Positions 11,060 to 25,520 of a stretch of 64,000 nt of DNA are shown here, piece by piece. The translations under genes and the position numbers were made by a program. The notes under the pieces are model-generated. The model worked only from the letters and a program-made list of their open reading frames with translations. It was not told where the DNA came from and ran no database searches. Source of the DNA: Branchiostoma floridae (lineage: Eukaryota; Chordata; Leptocardii; Amphioxiformes; Branchiostomatidae); assembly GCF_000003815.2 (NCBI RefSeq), contig NC_049993.1:14885642-14949641 (forward strand). Direction: 5' to 3'. Every line of letters starts with the position of its first letter. Position 1 is the first letter of the stretch.

Positions 11060-12367
11060 GTGCCTCCCCTTGCAGAAAAGCGAGTCGACCCTATACGAAT
11101 CCCAAGCAGAGAAGGCTCTCTTTCATAATTAGGTAATAAATCTTTCCCTACGTCCTGGTGTGAGGTTGAGTGCCACTTGTATAAAAGGGCCGTAAGGTCA
11201 GGGACAAAGCCATTCATCACTTAGGTCCTGGTAATAGGACATGGTCGCAGTGGTCATGCACACAGCATGGAGTATGGGTTGTTTAGAAACGATCGGTTGA
11301 CATTCAAAATTCAAATGGAAGATATTCCGACATAACTATTTCTACTGCTACACCAATGTATCAATAAATGAATAAATATATCCAATGATGCATTTTGGAA
11401 TACCTGGGATTTAAAAAGTCATTATGATCATGAAACAATAGATTGTTTGATTTTTAAATGTTTATCCGATTCTACTCCTTGTTTTATTCAGGGCAAATGC
11501 ATGTAACTCTATACTACTATTACATTAATCGACAAATGATAGATTTAGATGATGTTGAAAAAAGCAAAAGCCTTGAGGAGGGCAACACTGAAACACGTTA
11601 TAATTTATGGCTTATACACACAGTTCTTTGTAGTCTACTGTATGGAATTTTTCACCGTATTGTCATGAGTTTATCACTCTACTCGTTTACTTAAAAGGCT
11701 AGCAATTTATATTCAATGGTCAAGTGCATATCGTTTCATTTCATTTGATTAGATCGTTTATTACAGACACTTGTCTAACAATGACCATGAACTTGATTGA
11801 TCATTATTGTACTTTAGTGACGCTGATGACTAAGCAAAAGGGCCGTGAGTTGATTGCTTTTTCCAGAAGGGTCAGGTCAGGTCACTTTTATCAAAGCTAG
11901 GTCTATCTCATTGGCCCGAAGAGACGTGGTATGGATTATGGACAAAAATCATGCCTAAATCTGTCGCTACAGTAAAGAATAAAAATACGAATTCATATCT
12001 GTGAATAAGATTTTTTTTTAAACTGTGTACATAAACAATGACCGTACGGTGTGTCTAGTCCTGTCCTACAAAATAACTAAAAAATGAAGAAAAAAACTTC
12101 GTTCTCCGCTATTTGTAGAAACAATTTCATACTGCCGTGAATTTTGTAACAGAATCTGCAGTCCGCAATTCACTAGGCTTCGTAACATTACACACCCAAG
12201 CGTTTGGTGTGCTATCGGCTTGCATACGCTAGACGAAAAAACTCAACTTTTGGCGCCCTTGGTAGAAAAATGAAAACGGTTCAATACTACAAAGAAACTA
12301 TCAAAGAAGCACAGTAGTAGATCAAACTTTTGTGAAGTAGGGGGTCATGATATGTAGTGTTGTTACC

Positions 12368-12837
12368 TGACAGCGGAACCGGATGAAACCGCCATTTTAC
12401 TATTTGGGACCTCGTTCAAAATTTCTAAAATAATCTTAACTAAGGGAGAAAGTGCAGCTGCGAAAGTGCACTAAAGATCTTGTAGAATTATTGGTAGCTT
12501 AAATCTTGCAGACACAACAAACTGTACAAATCATTTGCTACAGCCGATTCTCTCTCAAATTTCGCGCCCGGGACGACAAAAATGGGGCCACGCCAGCTCA
12601 TTTCCATATCACTGCCGTCCCAGGTAAGTTGTTGTTGTAAGAACGTACGGAGGCGAGAAAAAACCGCTCTGATGTTCGCCGACAACTTAACTATAAGTCT
12701 AGAGCATAGACATTCTTCCACGTGAAAATCTGAACAAAACGTACAATTCGTATTTTGAGCCATATCTACCGATAGTTTACACTTAAGCTGACCAAAAAAA
12801 CTTCATCGTGAAGAAAAAACTATCGCCGCCATCTTGG
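12368..12837 (-). promoter_or_regulatory. Candidate promoter and first exon, with a 91-codon ORF
   Basis: A more GC- and CpG-rich stretch within AT-rich DNA. On the minus strand it carries CCAAGATGGCGGCG (12837-12824), a YY1-type element usually found at transcription starts. An ATG in good context at 12763 opens a 91-codon ORF that I do not recognise. A minus-strand donor CTGTCAG|GTAACA at 12368 could splice to the acceptor at 10045-10044, just ahead of the Ig receptor start codon, making this its 5' exon. A strong plus-strand donor (CCCAG|GTAAGT near 12624) also exists, so the reading is ambiguous. Confidence 0.3.
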
Positions 12838-14349
12838 AGAAAAAATCAATCGATTCTCTTCCATCGCTGTGGAACTATGGGACAAAACGTAGTGAAAATG
12901 TGACAAAATTAGCTAGAATGTCGTAGACACTTAAAATTGCATAAGGTGGAATATTCTTAGAGGTCCTAAAGTCTAAAGCATAGGTCAAAGCTTTGCTAGG
13001 TGCGTAAAATAGAGCATTAAATTCAAAGTTCAGTGACCTAAAACGACCTCCAATACGCACATGGAACAGCGGGCGATTTGAAGCGTTTTGCACATGGTCA
13101 TCCCAAATAATTGAGATATTTTTAAGGCGAACTAATGTAATTTTCGTGTGCATATATTTTTTTCCTGATGTGATAATCATATCGTGCGTTATGTTGGATG
13201 AAATTTGTGTTGTTTTTTTCACACCGCCACGGCTCGCGCGGGCCGGCTTGTGGGCGGAGCACTCTGGCCTGGCAACGCGGATAATACCCTATCAACGTGA
13301 CCACCGTGTTACTAGTATTCATTCATTAGCTTATCTATAGTGCTTATGTTATACAAATTACATTCTGTTGGTCCAACTATAACTGTCCTGGTTGTTCGAT
13401 GGTGCAGCAGGGCCAATAACAAAATAATATCGCTGGGCAAACTACCAAGTACTAAGCTAGTTTATTGTCGGTCCTTTGAATATGGCCCACTCTGAGGAAT
13501 TCATGAAAACAGACATTGAAATTTCGTGATTATCATTATCCGTGCGATTACTATATAAGCGGTTTCAGGGCTGCATTTTTCTTGAAAATTCTTAATAGAT
13601 CGGCATGCCTTGCCGATATTACAGGACTTTGTTGCCCATGGCAATGTATGTTAATTTACATATTTTTTAGCTAGCTGGTCAACGATCATCAACGTGTCCC
13701 CAGAAGCCTCAATGGATAGTATATATTGGCATACGAATGTTACGAAGTAGCGAGCATAGCAAAGAAGTCTTTGAAATGTTCGATACATTTTACTGTTATT
13801 AACTCAGCTGCCTTTCCTATCCAGACCGCCAAAAGTTTTAGTGTTGCAGTCTATGATGCGTCAATCAACAAAGGATTCTGAAACGATATGAACGCGCGAT
13901 AAGATGGCAAAAGCCTACGTGACAAATTCCTAACCGAAATAACCAGAAATTGGATTAGTATCCAAAGACCTAAAGAGATATTGATGCAAAAAATGCAACA
14001 GAAAGATGTTTTACATTTTCAAGGAACAGAATACACTACAGATATTGACCGTAAGGAGACCTGCAAATATCTGATTTAAAGTAGTGAGATCGTCAAAAGT
14101 GCAAAATCAGATATAAAAGGACAAAGGCTCTTAGTCACGCCATGATAATGCTCCATCGCAGATTACACCATCAAGGCACCAAAATCGAAACCCAATTTGT
14201 TGAATGCAACGATTCCTTGTGAAAATTTACTACATAACGAGTTTTGTCCCAGACAGAGATTTGAAAATGGAAAATCGTAAGCTAACAATGCATCTCCTAT
14301 TGTGAACGGCAGTACATTTCTTTCACTACTTCACCTTTCTTTCTAGAGT

Positions 14350-14440
14350 CAGACAAAGGCGCCAAAACAAAGTCGTAAAAGAGATGACAAAGACGATATT
14401 TACCAACCCCTTGGCTAAACAGTTGTAAAATAAAAACTAT
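14350..14440 (+). repeat. Dispersed repeat, related to 16785-16880
   Basis: Shares the order of words CGTAAAAGAGATGACAA, CCCTTGGCTAAACA and the flanking text with the stretch at 16785-16880 (CGTAAAAGAAATGACAA, CCCTCTGGCTAAACA). Family unknown. Confidence 0.45.
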
Positions 14441-14871
14441 ATGTAAAGGTAAGATAAATCACAACTACAACTGAGTTTGGTATACCATTTCTAAAAAGTA
14501 AGTTTTCACTCTCGTAATTTTTCATTCTAATTCTTATAGAAATACGTCATAGCGTTCGATATATCAATCGAAATCTTACTATTGTCAGTTTTGCTAATTT
14601 GACAACGCTAATAACACAAAACAGAATTTAGATAAATATATATTAATATCAGGCCAACATCCAAACCACATGTGCCGTAGAAGAATTTAAAATTGGTAAA
14701 ATGGCCACGTGTTCCGACCGTCAGTATTTATGCAAGAAAACGTAAAGACAGGGAGAACGAGTGGTTTGACAACGGGAAAAATTTGAGAAGGCATTCCACA
14801 ACGTGAAATACTGAGAACAACAGACAGACCGGTATAGGCATTATGTTACGGATAAATGTTATGTGAGAACA

Positions 14872-14925
14872 GTCTCTATCTCTTTCCTTTCTCTCTCTCT
14901 TTCTCTCTCCCTCTCTCTCTGTATA
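14872..14925. repeat. CT-rich microsatellite
   Basis: Interrupted CT runs followed by a short TATATA tract. Confidence 0.8.
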
Positions 14926-16784
14926 TATAGCATATATACAATATATTACTATCAAAGCAATTTGATTGCATGTATACAGCACAAGGTAAAAGTGACTGAT
15001 TGTCGACGCCAAGAAATGTTTACGTTACAGTAAACACGGTGACAAAGACATACGACAGAGCCATCGCTGCAAGATGCGTCGGCAGCTTAAAGTTGCTACA
15101 CCATGAACAGGCACTGTTATTTCCTCACATCAGCAGAAACAGTAAGCTGCGTTCATCTTTGATATCAATTAATCTTCAAGTTTTGTCGATAGATTTTCAC
15201 CCCCCTCTGGAAACTTACACGTGTTGCTTACTTTTGCTTGACCAAGCGAATCTTAAGATCAATACATGTGTGCCTCTTCAGACACTTTTTGCTAGGACTG
15301 TTCCACTAGATTATTCTTCGTTAGGACTTGCTACCAATGTGGCCTCGATGGTGTCAAAGTCGCGTTATGGTGCATGAAGTATAATTAATTTGATTTGAGA
15401 TGATAATAAAATAACCACTTGAAACTTGTTTAGACACCGATACACACGCAGTTTGGGATACCAATAAATAACTTCTTAGTACGTTTAAGCGCAAAAATTC
15501 TTTCAAAGTTCGAGAAGGAGATCTTGCAAGATTTAGCATCTAAGACCTATTCGTTATAGACGCTTTTATATGTCTATAATCATTTGTATTATATATTGTT
15601 AAGTTACCAAGGCTAGCCCTCTTGACGAGCCTTTAGCTAGTTGCTCTGATTGTATCGTATCATGCGGCATGATAAATTTGATCAAATGAAATCAATATGC
15701 ATTAGCAGGAGTATTAAAGTATTAAAGAAGAGAGACAGTCGGCAACTACATAACAAATCGGCAGCAACAGACGAATAACGTAGTAAAATTACCGATAATG
15801 AGAATATTGGTGATATTCCTTTTTAAATTGCCAGGTGTCTTGGCATATGCTGTATGGATTTTTCGTCATGATACATATTTAATTGTATATGATGCCTATA
15901 TATATATGACTTTATGCATAGAGTTGTTAATGCAGCTTTAGAATCTTTTTTCAACATAAGTTTAAAACAAATTCAGAAAACTCCCAAAGTCTGAGATAAG
16001 GTTAGCTCCATGTTAACATTTCGTCTTTGAGTCAGATTAGAACATCGGAACGGTGAAACACGGGTCAGGCAAGATGAATTAGGTTACATTCAGGAATTAC
16101 CTGGGGAACCCTTCTTCTGGCCCATGGCCAAAGTTCAGTTTCAGGTATAAGAAATTGAATAACTTCGGTGACATCTTCGATGGGATATTGGCTACCTTGA
16201 CATTAACCATGATAGGAGTAAGCAACAGAAATTGGGTTCAGTAGTTGCTGAACCTTTACTAAATTGCAAAACATTGGATGCCGCAAAGGTCGCATTTGAT
16301 TAATTTTATATCATCTACATAATGACATCTACTGTTGTCTGTATTGAAGATCTTTATTTTCATTAAAATGTGTTCTCTTTGAACTACAATTTTTTTTTTA
16401 TTCAACGGACAGTTCAACAACATTTTGGTCACCTTTCTAAGGACAACTGCGTCATGCTGTATTGCAGATATAGGCGTCGCTGCTTATTGATGTGGTCACA
16501 AACGTAAAGTAGTTACATATATAAATGATTGCTATATTTACAGTGCAGTGAAAAAGACTACGTCACATTTTCTACCTGGAGCCAAGCCAGGACAAGGCAT
16601 GCTTTTAAATCTTTTCCCTTTTGCATTTTTGTTGTCTATTATCTGATATTTTTCAAACCCCTTTGTGGAGTTGTGATGTTAACCTACATAAATGAATAAA
16701 AAAATTCCCCGAAGTTCTGAAGACTCATAATTCAAAGGAGTAATAAAAGATAATAATAATTTGCCTTCCTATATTGAGGTATAA

Positions 16785-16880
16785 AAAGACGCCGATACAA
16801 CATCGTAAAAGAAATGACAATCATAACATTTGCAAACCCTCTGGCTAAACATTTGTTACATGGAAAATATATGTGTCACA
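16785..16880 (+). repeat. Dispersed repeat, related to 14350-14440
   Basis: Second member of the pair, same orientation, about 2.4 kb further on. Confidence 0.45.
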
Positions 16881-17699
16881 GATGATCAACCTAGTAAAGT
16901 TTAAGAAATTTGTCTTAATGATAACGATTCCAATTTGCATGGTCACATTTATATTGTTATAAAATCTTGATTTTAAAGAGACTGTCACAATGGTAAGGTA
17001 TTTACATATAGATAGTTAATGTGTTCGGAGAGAGCAACAACTTGAGCACGCTTAAGAACACATCACACTTATCGAAAAGAGTAGAGGTCCTTCAAGGTGT
17101 GAGTGGATCAAACCTTACAGTCTGGTCTCCTAGTTGACACCTTGCAAAGGTGATAGACCCCATGTTACCATGCTTATCCTTAAGAAAATTTGGTAAAACT
17201 AAACAAAATCTTTCCCCGAGAGTGGTAACAGACGATCACCAATTGCGATTGAATGAAACTCGGATATGTACATTACTCCTCTATTCAGTGACGAAGCAAC
17301 ATTATGAAACTTTGTTAAGAAAAGTTGCGTATCAGGAATTGCCCTCTTAACTTCTAGACGTTATTGTCTATCACAGAGCATATCGGTATCTTTTAAGTGT
17401 AGTTACAAACTTATTAGCTGTCACCGAACAAAGCCATCATAAGCTTTAGTAGAAAACCCAACTCATTTAAAAGCTTTAGGTGGCTTTTATGGGTGACATT
17501 TCATAAGTTTTTGGCTTTTATTGATTGATCCTTTTTATCCAAGAGCATAATTTTCATACAAGAGTCTCCAGAGAAAAGTCTACTTGCTGTGTTATGTCAT
17601 AAAAGTATATCTAAGGAAAAGGTACCTTGCTGTGTTAAGTCATTGATTTTTCAAACTCATTTGATGCGTATAGTCATTGCGTGAGTTAACTGCTCTTTC

Positions 17700-17815
17700 T
17701 TCACAGTTAGGGGCTGTATTATAAGCTTACAATAGGTGGAGCTAAATCGCAGCGGTCTGAAATGGCAGCCTATATACAGAGCCTAGTGACCCCAATACGA
17801 CAGTAATAAAACAAT
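17700..17815 (+). repeat. Dispersed repeat, related to 35930-36090
   Basis: Contains TTACAATAGGTGGAGCTAA and the following ATCGCAGCGGTCTGAAATGG and CCCCAATACGACAGTAAT words. The stretch at 35930-36090 has the same words in the same order with substitutions. Confidence 0.5.
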
Positions 17816-19539
17816 GTGAATGAATCAGCACCTCTCTCCAATGCAAACTCTGCTTTTCTATGCAAATTCTGCTGTTTATCCAGCAATGACAAGGCCTTAG
17901 ACATCTGCCGATACAACTGTTTAGTGTTGGTGTAAATTAAACATCATAACAGTAAAGATCGTAGTCTTACATTTGAGAGTTGCACTAAAAACATTTCGGT
18001 TTGCGCGGTGAAAACAACAATAAGTTGAACATTGAAGGCTAGCGCTATGTCTTTAAAAATATAAACTATTAGGACACAAATCTGTACCTTTGAGGTCTAA
18101 AAACTATTTCAACTGTCATGTGAATAGTGGGCATGCTACCACATAGTTTCACCGTAGACTGACCATGCTAAAGCATTACTCCGAAGTGCATATCTAGCAG
18201 TTACTTGACAAATGATTGAAAAGAAAAGTGGATGAAAATGAAATAAAAACATACTCAAAAGGATACCAAATGATGAATTGCATGGATTTCATAACTTGAT
18301 GTTTATAGCACATAGACTTTTAAAGACTTTCTCCGGCCCCATAGCGAAATCTTTAACACACTTACGAAAAACCCCATCCAATAATGCGCGATACCCAAAA
18401 GACGTTTCCAGATGTTTTTGCTCTTTAGAGAATTCGATGTAGTTTTAGCGGATCTCTGTGAGATAGAAAAGGGATGAATTCTAAGCGGCTAATTCAATAA
18501 CGTCTTCTACGATAGATCCATCTGCGTTACTGTATCACCCCTCCTGCGCTATGGTCGTAAATCATTTGGTAACTAACTGTCAGGAGACACGCGTGTGTGC
18601 TGCCTCTAAACTGAAATGTGCTTTCAAGATATCAAGGAGAATTCTTATCACAACAGTGAAGAATAGTTTTGTCGGAAAGCAATATTCATTCCTTGACCCG
18701 GGTTTGTGTACTATGTTCTTGTTTTTATCAACAGTATAACTCACGAATACTGTGTTACCTTTTGTTAAAATTAATTGTGTGGTTAGAACTTGAATAGGCC
18801 TTGAAATAACTTTGGGCCATCTTACGACGTATATATTATAGCACTGTGGAATCTTTGAATTTTTTTTTCGACTGTGCAGGTAATAATTATAATTATAGAG
18901 AAAAACCTATTCAAGAAATAAACTTCATGAATCAAGCGATATCAATTTAAATCTAATATTTTCGGAGATTATTTCCATATTCAATCAACAGACATTCTAA
19001 TTTAGGGCTGGTATAGCTTATTGAACGGGCAATCATACAATGATTCAGGCCATTATGAAGTTTAATAATGATTCAAAGCCATATTTTTTGGACATTATTT
19101 TATGTTATTGTGTCAATAGAATTTTTAGAGGGAGCTTTGTGATTGAAACGTAGAATGCATTCAAATATTCCTGTGTATGTGAAAATCATCGTCCATTTTT
19201 CTCCAGTGTCGATAACGTTAATGTTCAACCGAAATTATTTGATACAGAAATATTCGTACACTAACGAGATGGCTAGACAGAGATATCGGTCATTCGTAAC
19301 TCGTTCAATTATCAGTTAAGCAAAACCACTATGTGGCTGGATGTTCTCAGAACGTCGATAACAGACGGCCATTTGCACCCATGGGTTTCCGTTTAGGAGG
19401 AAATCAGATTTACCTGTGACTGTTTGTTGAATGTGTATAGAAATCTCCGTCTGTGATCACATTAACACGGCGCCAACCAGATCTAAGGATACAGCCGATC
19501 AGCGTGAATTGGTCGGAAGACGCCCATTTGTGTTATTTC

Positions 19540-20032
19540 AGGTGGTATCTCACTGCTCTTGAGGCACCAGTGCCGCATTGTGGAGTTTCTTCACTGCGGC
19601 ACTGTTGTGTTATTTTCGCCGACTTTTTATTTATCTATTTATTTTTTTTTATTTTATTTATTTTTGTTTTAAAATCAGGTTCGTAGGGCCTGATTTTACC
19701 ATCATGAAGATGAAAAGCGGCCCACAGCGATAACTGTAGCAGCATCTCTTCTCCCTAAGCCAGAAACATCAAGCTTAGGCAAGCTGGACTTAACTGACTG
19801 AATAGGAGAAACAGGGGTTACGATGCTACTAGCTATAGGGAAATGCCCTACCCCATTTTGATTTTTTTTAATTTAGATGTTGCAAAATACGTAAACGTAT
19901 GATAGTCTTAGAAGACAACAAAGTGCACAACACGTAAGAAATTCCGTTCTTTATCTCTGAAGAAATTCGTTGAGTAATATTTTGAACCCCGCATTGCCGC
20001 ACCGGTCCCCCAAGTACAGTGAGGTACAACCC
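19540..20032. mobile_element. AGGTGGTATCTCAC-family MITE, longer copy (copy 2)
   Basis: Starts AGGTGGTATCTCACTGCTCT and ends in the inverted counterpart (GTACAGTGAGGTACAACC). The outer parts match the 245-bp copies in reversed orientation. The middle (about 19625-19870) is extra: a T-rich run and then unrelated sequence. It is either an insertion or part of a longer parent element. Confidence 0.6.
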
Positions 20033-23000
20033 AATTCGATATGTCACCTTCAATTCTTCAATCCATATCATCATAATCTAACAATCATGTGGCGTCTTGC
20101 CCTTTAAAGTAGCCATTACCATACACGGTACATGAAACACCACGGTTAGACTACCTATATTTGTATAGACGACATTTAGCCTTTAGAAGATGTTCTTTTT
20201 TGACGGTAAACCTTTTAAAACGTCTTCTGAAATGGATCGAATTAAGATCGACAAAGGTGATTATGTATCAAAGTCTGCAAAGCCAGATAAAACATTACGT
20301 TTGGGGGATGGTATTTTGCGTGGTATTCAATGTTCAGTGGTGACATAGTGATCTTATGGTTAGGAATGATAAGTATGAATCATTGACATGTCTTGATGAT
20401 TTGTCCTCGGAAAGGTTGTTGGTACTAATGTCTTCAATTGACTTTCAAGTGTAAAATAGGTCTTAGCTTCGGCTAGGTATGCCGATCAGATAGGGCATTA
20501 AATGGAGGTTTAGTGTTAAAAGCCGACGCCAAAACACCGCAAATACGATTTCTGATAAGATTATGGGTCCACGCCGGTGTGAGTCGATAAAATAAGAAGT
20601 TCAGACATTCAGATTGTACTCCTCAATACAAACATCTGACGTGTTACGCAATCAGGCTGTTTACTAGATATGGGAAATACAATGTACAGATAGAAGCAAA
20701 ACGAGGAAAGCCTTTGAAGTACATATAAGGAGAAGATCAATTCAACTTCAATGTAGGAAAACATAACGTTTCTCGTGTTTTTGTGGTATTATTGTACAAA
20801 TAGTTCATATTTTTGTACAATGTGAATTAATTAAGAAATGAAGTTTTATCATCGTTCCTTGTGACGTCGCGTAATTTGTTTATTGATAAATACAAAAATT
20901 TGATCATGTTACGTTGTATGCGTTCCAAATACATGTACATTTTTTCTGATTCTCTCTAGTTTATTGAAAAACTGAAGAAAAAAAGAACGTGTTCACCACG
21001 GCATTTAATAACTACATAATAAAATATCGGTAAATTTTACCGTGGTGAGTAACACACATTATTAAGTACAGTTTGCGTACAGCCCATTACGTAAAGTCCC
21101 TCGTCTACTCTTTTCGTCTATGCTTCAACAATCAGATGCTAAATGTTATAGATACTACTATTCATTACCCCAACGCATGACCACTCATCGGCAAAAAAAC
21201 TATAGTATTTCAATGGAAATGTTACATCTGACATTTGATGATTCGTCAAGGCTAATAAATCAGGAGTCTAATACCCTATGTGGCCATTTGGCTGAACTCT
21301 CTTTAGGGTAAAACGCCCACGCAAAGCTGCCCTCCCACTTAAAACTAATGTCAAGGATTCAGACAACGGTGGTCGTTTGTCAGACGATCATTGCGTTTGG
21401 TACGCTTGGGTTGCCGGCTAAAGCCACGGGCGTTTATTCTGGTTTTGCTTGCACGCACTTTGTATCAAACTCTTACTGCAGTGAGACCTCTGTACAACCG
21501 TGGAATGATCCACTGTGGTATTTTTTTGGGGGGGACTTTAGAAAATGATAACCGGGCATTCAATAAAATGATTTTAAAGATTTGCTGAAATAGGGAATGA
21601 GCATACACGGCTTATACCAGACTACTTCAAAATCTTATAAATATTCTAATCATGATAGTGGAGATATCTAAAGATCAAATAAGGGACAATTGAAAACTGA
21701 GCATGTCAGTGGATTGCAAAATTACAGTTTCCAAAAACATAAGGCACGGATATGTTTTGATAACATTACTGTTTAACGAATCCCAGTTACAAACTTACTG
21801 CTATATAATAAAATAAAAAAGTGCTTTGGTTGGATAGCCGACTTTTTTAAACAGTGAATATAATCTATGTTAAACTTGGTTATGTATGATTTGTGAAACA
21901 AAACTGGATTTTAGCGTATACGAATGACTTTTTTTGCTCGGTAATTTGCCATTCAACTTTTTTCACCTTTATCAAAGGGAACATCCAAGGATGCCATTAC
22001 ATCTTTAATGTTTACGGAATGCTTAGTTGCAGCTTGGTCGCAGGAAGGTCACCGACGTAGTCGTATAGGAGTTTAACCAATTGCAAGCCTAGCTATATAG
22101 TGCAGCAGACAGCATCTAAAATGTTCATGAGCTGACAGTGTGATTGAGTGTAATGGGTAGTTCACACACCAAAGAGATACAATCTCGTCTGGCGAATACC
22201 TCGTTAAAGTTGTCCTTAGCGGCCCGCAAGAGGGTATTTTTCTAAAACCAAACAAAGACTTACAAATTGCTTGCAAGTACCAATAACAGGCAATGGTTTG
22301 CAGAGAATTGCTTTATTCATCGGGGACTTGCAAAGCAATCAAACACACTCTGTAGGAAATACATGATGTTTTAAAAGTCATTTGTATCATCAGTGCCGTG
22401 ATAATTTTGATGAAGTCTTAAGTATATCTTATTGAAGAGATTGCTTAATACTCAATTATAACTAAATATTGGCCTCACAGTAATAAGAATACGTAATCAC
22501 AGACGATGTTGGAAAATGATCCAATATATCAAATGTATTTAAACAGTCCCAAGGATACAAAAACACATTAAGTGTTCCTGGCAGTACAAATCAAATAAGC
22601 TTATAAATTGCGAGTCATGGTCTAAAAGTATAATTACAATGATATATGATTGTAATATCTCACTACATTTTGTTACAATGAATGGTATATAAAAGATGTA
22701 CAAGTTCGATTTTTTAAGAAAGTTAAAAAATGCATAAGAAAACCGAATTTAACTGTGTTAAATTGCTAAGAAAATAAGAATATGCAATACTGACTTAGGC
22801 CCACATCACTTATATTAAAATATAGCGTTCTGCCATTTTCTGCTCGAAGGTTTTTATTCGTTTTTTTTCCGTTAGTCGAGACTTTGAAGGATTGTATATA
22901 TCATTAATTGAGACTGTCTAAAGAGGCAAACTCACCAGTCCTTGTCCTTCGACCATTAATGTAATGGCGCGAGGAAGCCTTCAGCAAATGTTAGATATAA

Positions 23001-24354
23001 ATTATGATATTTATCACGCCAAATGCTCAGTACAGTTCAGTAACCGGCGACCAGATGGAATATGGTTAATGTTAGATAGTAGGTATTTGAGTTTTCGTTA
23101 CTCCAATTTGATTATTTATGGTCTGTTGGTTGTGTTTTTCTATTTTATTTGAATATCGTGTCATTTTTTTCAACTCATTAAAAAAATGAATTTTTGACAG
23201 GATGTAAATAAAAACGTTAATCAATCTCAAACTACAAGTTTGCCTTGAACGTAGAAAATTATGACATAAAATGATAATTTCATACAATGTATTATTAAAG
23301 ATGATACAAAATGCAATGCTATATAAATTTTTCTTTTGATGTGAATCGACATAAATGGCTTAAGTTTGGATAACCAAGCGACCATTTCTAGAACTGCACG
23401 GGTGTATTGTCAAGTTATTTATCGACTGATCTACTATCCGATGCAAAAGGGGTTCGTCTTTCATATTCTTGCAGTAAAATAACTTACAGGAGTAAAATAT
23501 TGAGTAACTACTGATAAATAGCTGGGCCCACTACATTAGATCACCGGTGTATAAAGCTATGTCTGGTGGTATATACGTGCCATAAAACAAATATCGATTT
23601 ATGAAAGTTTTCTTGTTATTCTTTTCTGGGTTCGTTAAATTTTACGTCTTTGGTTATATAACTAGTGGAGTGTGTCTATCATGTTATCCGCCAGTCAGGT
23701 ATATCTAATAACTGAAGTAGTAACGGTTATAATAGACTTAAAGGCGGCACGATGGCACACTAGGTTGGTGAAGTGAAGTGCGTGTCATTATTCTAAACAT
23801 ATGTCGACGTTACAGATTTTTTAAGGAATAGTATGCTAGTTATTCTGGTCATATTTTCCGATAACGTCATCAAAGAGAATACTTTAGTTTAGTCATATTG
23901 AATTGTGGATGATATTCTTAATGAAATTGTATTTTATCCATGTACCAAATAAATAAAATGGCAAATAAAGTTGAAAAATACATTGTTAGACCTAAAGTTA
24001 GAGATTTTCGTGAAAAATGTTTCGTGAAAAAAGCTTCCATATTACACAAAACTGGAAAACAGGCAAACTATGTAACATTTTTCACAACTAAAGTTTACGA
24101 AAACTTACTGAATTTGGTGGCCCTAGCGTAATTCCAAGTTGACCAACGCAACAGTGTCGTGGGAGGATCTAAGATCTAAGATAAGATAAGCGTAGGCAGT
24201 TCTGGCTATTCAACATGATAATTGGAAGCCCCCCCCCCCTAATATGAATAGGGTTAAAATGGTTGCCATCATATCGTTGACTTTAATTTTGCGATATTGT
24301 GCAAATGGCGATTCTTAGAAAGTTTCTGAAACAAAATCGCCATTTTGCGTTGTT

Positions 24355-24545
24355 ATACCCCCCTCACATTAGGCGCGATTCGATCGGACGACGAGTCTGC
24401 GAGCTCTAAATTACGAGGAGGCATGACCCTGATGGCAAGGGGGGGCTCTGCCATTTCTTCGTCGGCATCAGGGTCATGCCTCCTCGTAAATTAGAGCTCG
24501 CAGACTCGTCGTCCGATCGAATCGTGCCTAATGTGAGGGGGGTAT
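24355..24545. mobile_element. Foldback element: two 80-bp arms around a 31-bp loop
   Basis: Left arm 24355-24434 and right arm 24466-24545 are inverted copies with two visible mismatches (GCGCGATT against GCACGATT; CTAAATT against CTAATTT in arm orientation). The arms end in CCCCCC/GGGGGG next to TA-rich flanks. Such a structure is typical of foldback transposons or very short MITEs. A smaller inverted repeat (24301-24349, AAATGGCGATT with AATCGCCATTT) sits directly to its left. Confidence 0.75.
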
Positions 24546-25520
24546 TAGGCATACCATCTACCCGGCTTTCAAAAACTGTGTCAGAAAGTAAAAAACAGTC
24601 CATTAACACAACTGTATCCACCCATAGAGGCTGAAAACTCAATTGACGCAAATCATTTCGCCATTCTTTATCTCCAAAAGAATAATCAAACCCAATGGAA
24701 ACCGAAATTGGAAAACGGACGTATCATCACTCAACGTTTTCCATTTTTATTTCACCCCCGTGAAAGTGCTCCGTGAGTTGAAGTACATCAATGTTCTGTA
24801 CTGATATTGATCTGGGTATGGATATGGCCCTCCATCTAGGACTGACGTCTGCTCACTCATCACCTGCTATCGCCTTTATAGCCGAACAATAGAGTGGAAA
24901 TGTACAGACGCGTCTGTATATAATACGTCGGCACTTCATGAAATTAAAGTATTCGTCTTGTCTGGTATAGAAGCGTATCCATACGGAACAGTAGTTTAAA
25001 CATAATATAAGGTTATCTTTTATGACGAATGTAGGTAAGGAATGAGCATATAACATTGCATTTTTAAATGTAAGATATCACTGTTCAACAGTAAGGCATT
25101 AGGCATCTTTTTTATTTAGTTTTTGGGATTGAATTGTATTTGAGTAAGGTATCTTAGCATGCGTAAAGTATGCTTGATTCGCTGTTCATCCTTAACACGT
25201 GTTCGAAAAGATACAATTCACGTTGGCTTTCCGAAGAAGTGAATAAAATGTTTTTCTAGCCTCATTTTATCAGTTAAACGACGTCGAAAATATACATCAA
25301 TGAAAGTTATTTTTTTATCATTCTTCTGTCGTAAAAGTAGAGCGCAGCAGGTGCACATACTTCTTGAAAGCAAGTTGTTGAAAGATAAATAATTAGTTTC
25401 TTTTGAAATATGACTGAAAGGGCTTTTTATTATGGGTAAAGGCATCAATGTCAACTTCCTTTCACCGAACCAACTCCATTAGCGTTCCTCCAGCTGATCG
25501 GAAACGATCGAAACTCTGGC

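Noticed and set aside
15000-15377. 125-codon open frame on the plus strand
   Set aside because: Begins with TTG rather than ATG, no domain signature, no splice sites at sensible places, length within chance for 64 kb.
24355-24545. microRNA precursor
   Set aside because: Arms of 80 bp with almost no mismatches and C/G-run ends fit a foldback element much better than a miRNA hairpin.
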